From assembly GCA_905480425.1 (NCBI GenBank), contig CAJQQG010000005.1, forward strand, positions 28,541 to 92,540: DNA of 64,000 nucleotides, written 5' to 3'. The notes beneath the pieces are model-generated. The model was not told the origin of the DNA. It saw only the letters and a program-made list of their open reading frames with translations, and did not search any database. Shown here piece by piece: positions 62,724 to 64,000 of this stretch. The position numbers and the translations under genes were made by a program. Each line of letters starts with the position of its first letter. Positions within the stretch are counted from its first letter, which is position 1. The stretch comes from an uncultured Flavobacteriaceae bacterium (GTDB taxonomy: Bacteria; Bacteroidota; Bacteroidia; Flavobacteriales; Flavobacteriaceae).

Positions 62724-63595
62724 ACTTTTTTCGCATGTTTAAATCGTTTGTGAGTCCAAAAATATTGAGAGGGGTCATCTTTAATTTGTACCTCAAGCCA
62801 TTCTGTAAATAAATCTGTGATACCGTAATCAGAAATTTTATGAGGTGTTTCCGAAAGCACTCTGAATTCTACTTCATAATAACCTCGTTTGACTCTATTT
62901 ATTTTAGCAAAAACAATTGGTATGTTGAGTTCTTTAGCTAAGCGTTCAGCACCAGTAAAAACTGGAACTTTAGTTCCAAGAAAAGAACGCCAGTATGTTA
63001 GATGCTTTAGACGAGGAGATTGATCGCTAGCAAACCCAAAAACACCACGTTCATTATTTGCCTCCATTCTTTTAATTTCTCGTGCTGCTGTTCTTTGTGA
63101 GATCATGAAAGCATTATGTCGACTTCGAATTTTCTTGATCAGATTGTCAAAGTACTGATTTCGAATAGGTTTGTATATTCCGTATCCTTTATGCTTCATA
63201 TGGTATCCCAGTGACATCATCCACTCCCAGCTAGCATAATGACCACACATTAAAAAAACAGATGTGTTTTTTTTTTCAAATTGGGTGAGTACTTCAATGT
63301 TTTTAACCTTAAAACGTTTAATCATTTGCTCCTTAGTCATGCCCATTGACTTTATGATTTCTAAAAATAAATCGCAAAGATGACGATAGAATTTATTTTC
63401 AATATTCATAAATTTTTTATGATCATATTCTGGGAATGCACGTTTTAAATTTTCTCTCACTACATTTTTACGATATTTAAAAACATGTTGAACAAAAAAA
63501 CAAACAATATTAGAAAATTTATAAAAAACACTGAATGGTAATCTGGAAATCAAAAATAATAATGGATATGTAAGATAATAAACGAGTGCTTTCAC
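62720..63595 (-). CDS. LpxL/HtrB-like lysophospholipid acyltransferase
   Basis: VFLMCGHYASWEWMMSLG HX4 motif; GFASDQSPRLKHLTYWRSFLGTKVPVFTGAERLAKELNIPIVF. Confidence 0.9.
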   Translation of the reverse strand: MKALVYYLTYPLLFLISRLPFSVFYKFSNIVCFFVQHVFKYRKNVVRENLKRAFPEYDHKKFMNIENKFYRHLCDLFLEIIKSMGMTKEQMIKRFKVKNIEVLTQFEKKNTSVFLMCGHYASWEWMMSLGYHMKHKGYGIYKPIRNQYFDNLIKKIRSRHNAFMISQRTAAREIKRMEANNERGVFGFASDQSPRLKHLTYWRSFLGTKVPVFTGAERLAKELNIPIVFAKINRVKRGYYEVEFRVLSETPHKISDYGITDLFTEWLEVQIKDDPSQYFWTHKRFKHAKKV

Positions 63596-63683
63596 ATAAA
63601 ATATTTAATGCTTTGTGAAATTACTTATTTAATCTACATCTTCATACCTGTTGAAAACTTTACTCTAAGATCTTAATATTTTA

Positions 63684-63727
63684 GTTATATATATAACGAT
63701 ATATAATACTTTTGTTATGTATGTAAC
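63684..63727. promoter_or_regulatory. paired palindromic operators flanking a -7 box (TACTTTTG 63707-63714)
   Basis: GTTATATATATAAC (63684-63697) and GTTATGTATGTAAC (63714-63727), start-to-start 30 bp. Confidence 0.6.
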
Positions 63728-63750
63728 AAATTAACTTTAAGTTTGAAAAA

Positions 63751-64000
63751 ATGAAAAAAATATTAGTTCTAGGAATGGGAAAGGTAGGGAGCCTAGTTGG
63801 TGTTCTGTTAAATGATAATTTTGAAGTAACGGCTTTAGATCAAAAGACACCACATTATTCATATGAATTACCTTTTAAATGTTTATTAGGTGATGTGACA
63901 GATAAAGATTTTATTTCGGAATTATTAAAAAAACATGATGCTGTAGTGTCGTGTTTACCTTTTTTTTTAAATAAAGATATTGCACTTCTTGCCCATGCAT
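63751..64000 (+). CDS. saccharopine dehydrogenase-like protein, truncated at window end
   Basis: Own translation: MKKILVLGMGKVGSLVGVLLNDNFEVTALDQKTPHYSYELPFKCLLGDVTDKDFISELLKKHDAVVSCLPFFLNKDIALLAHA; open to window edge. Confidence 0.8.
   Translation, partial: MKKILVLGMGKVGSLVGVLLNDNFEVTALDQKTPHYSYELPFKCLLGDVTDKDFISELLKKHDAVVSCLPFFLNKDIALLAHA

Overview
This 64 kb AT-rich window reads as a housekeeping chromosome segment of a Bacteroidota genome, most likely a marine Flavobacteriaceae. The lineage call rests on protein families, TAnnTTTG-type promoters and the gene set; no 16S rRNA is present to confirm it. Coding density is very high, with about 50 CDS and many 1-4 nt overlaps. It includes parE/parC, serC/serA, ppc, aroB, smpB, glyA, pheT, recG, a UvrD/PcrA-type helicase, holA, uvrA, glmM, folE, msrA, ychF, ggt, transporters, and lipoproteins. 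One small SRP RNA gene is clear at 29054-29150. I saw no CRISPR array, transposase, prophage, rRNA or tRNA. Most of the unusual signal is regulatory. There is a triple TTTACA-TT-TGTAAA operator array next to an XRE regulator, a pair of 14-bp palindromes around a -7 box upstream of a saccharopine-dehydrogenase-like gene, a 19-bp palindrome on the msrA promoter, and a 20-bp palindrome containing back-to-back -7 boxes between ychF and a deacetylase gene. Several proteins are also odd: an M1-peptidase-like protein without HEXXH and with a barrel-like C-terminus, a thioredoxin-fold-like lipoprotein without CXXC, an orphan HsdR-N-type nuclease domain head-to-head with holA, and a LuxC-type acyl-CoA reductase paired with a ferredoxin. 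I did not find a convincing, entirely new multi-gene system.
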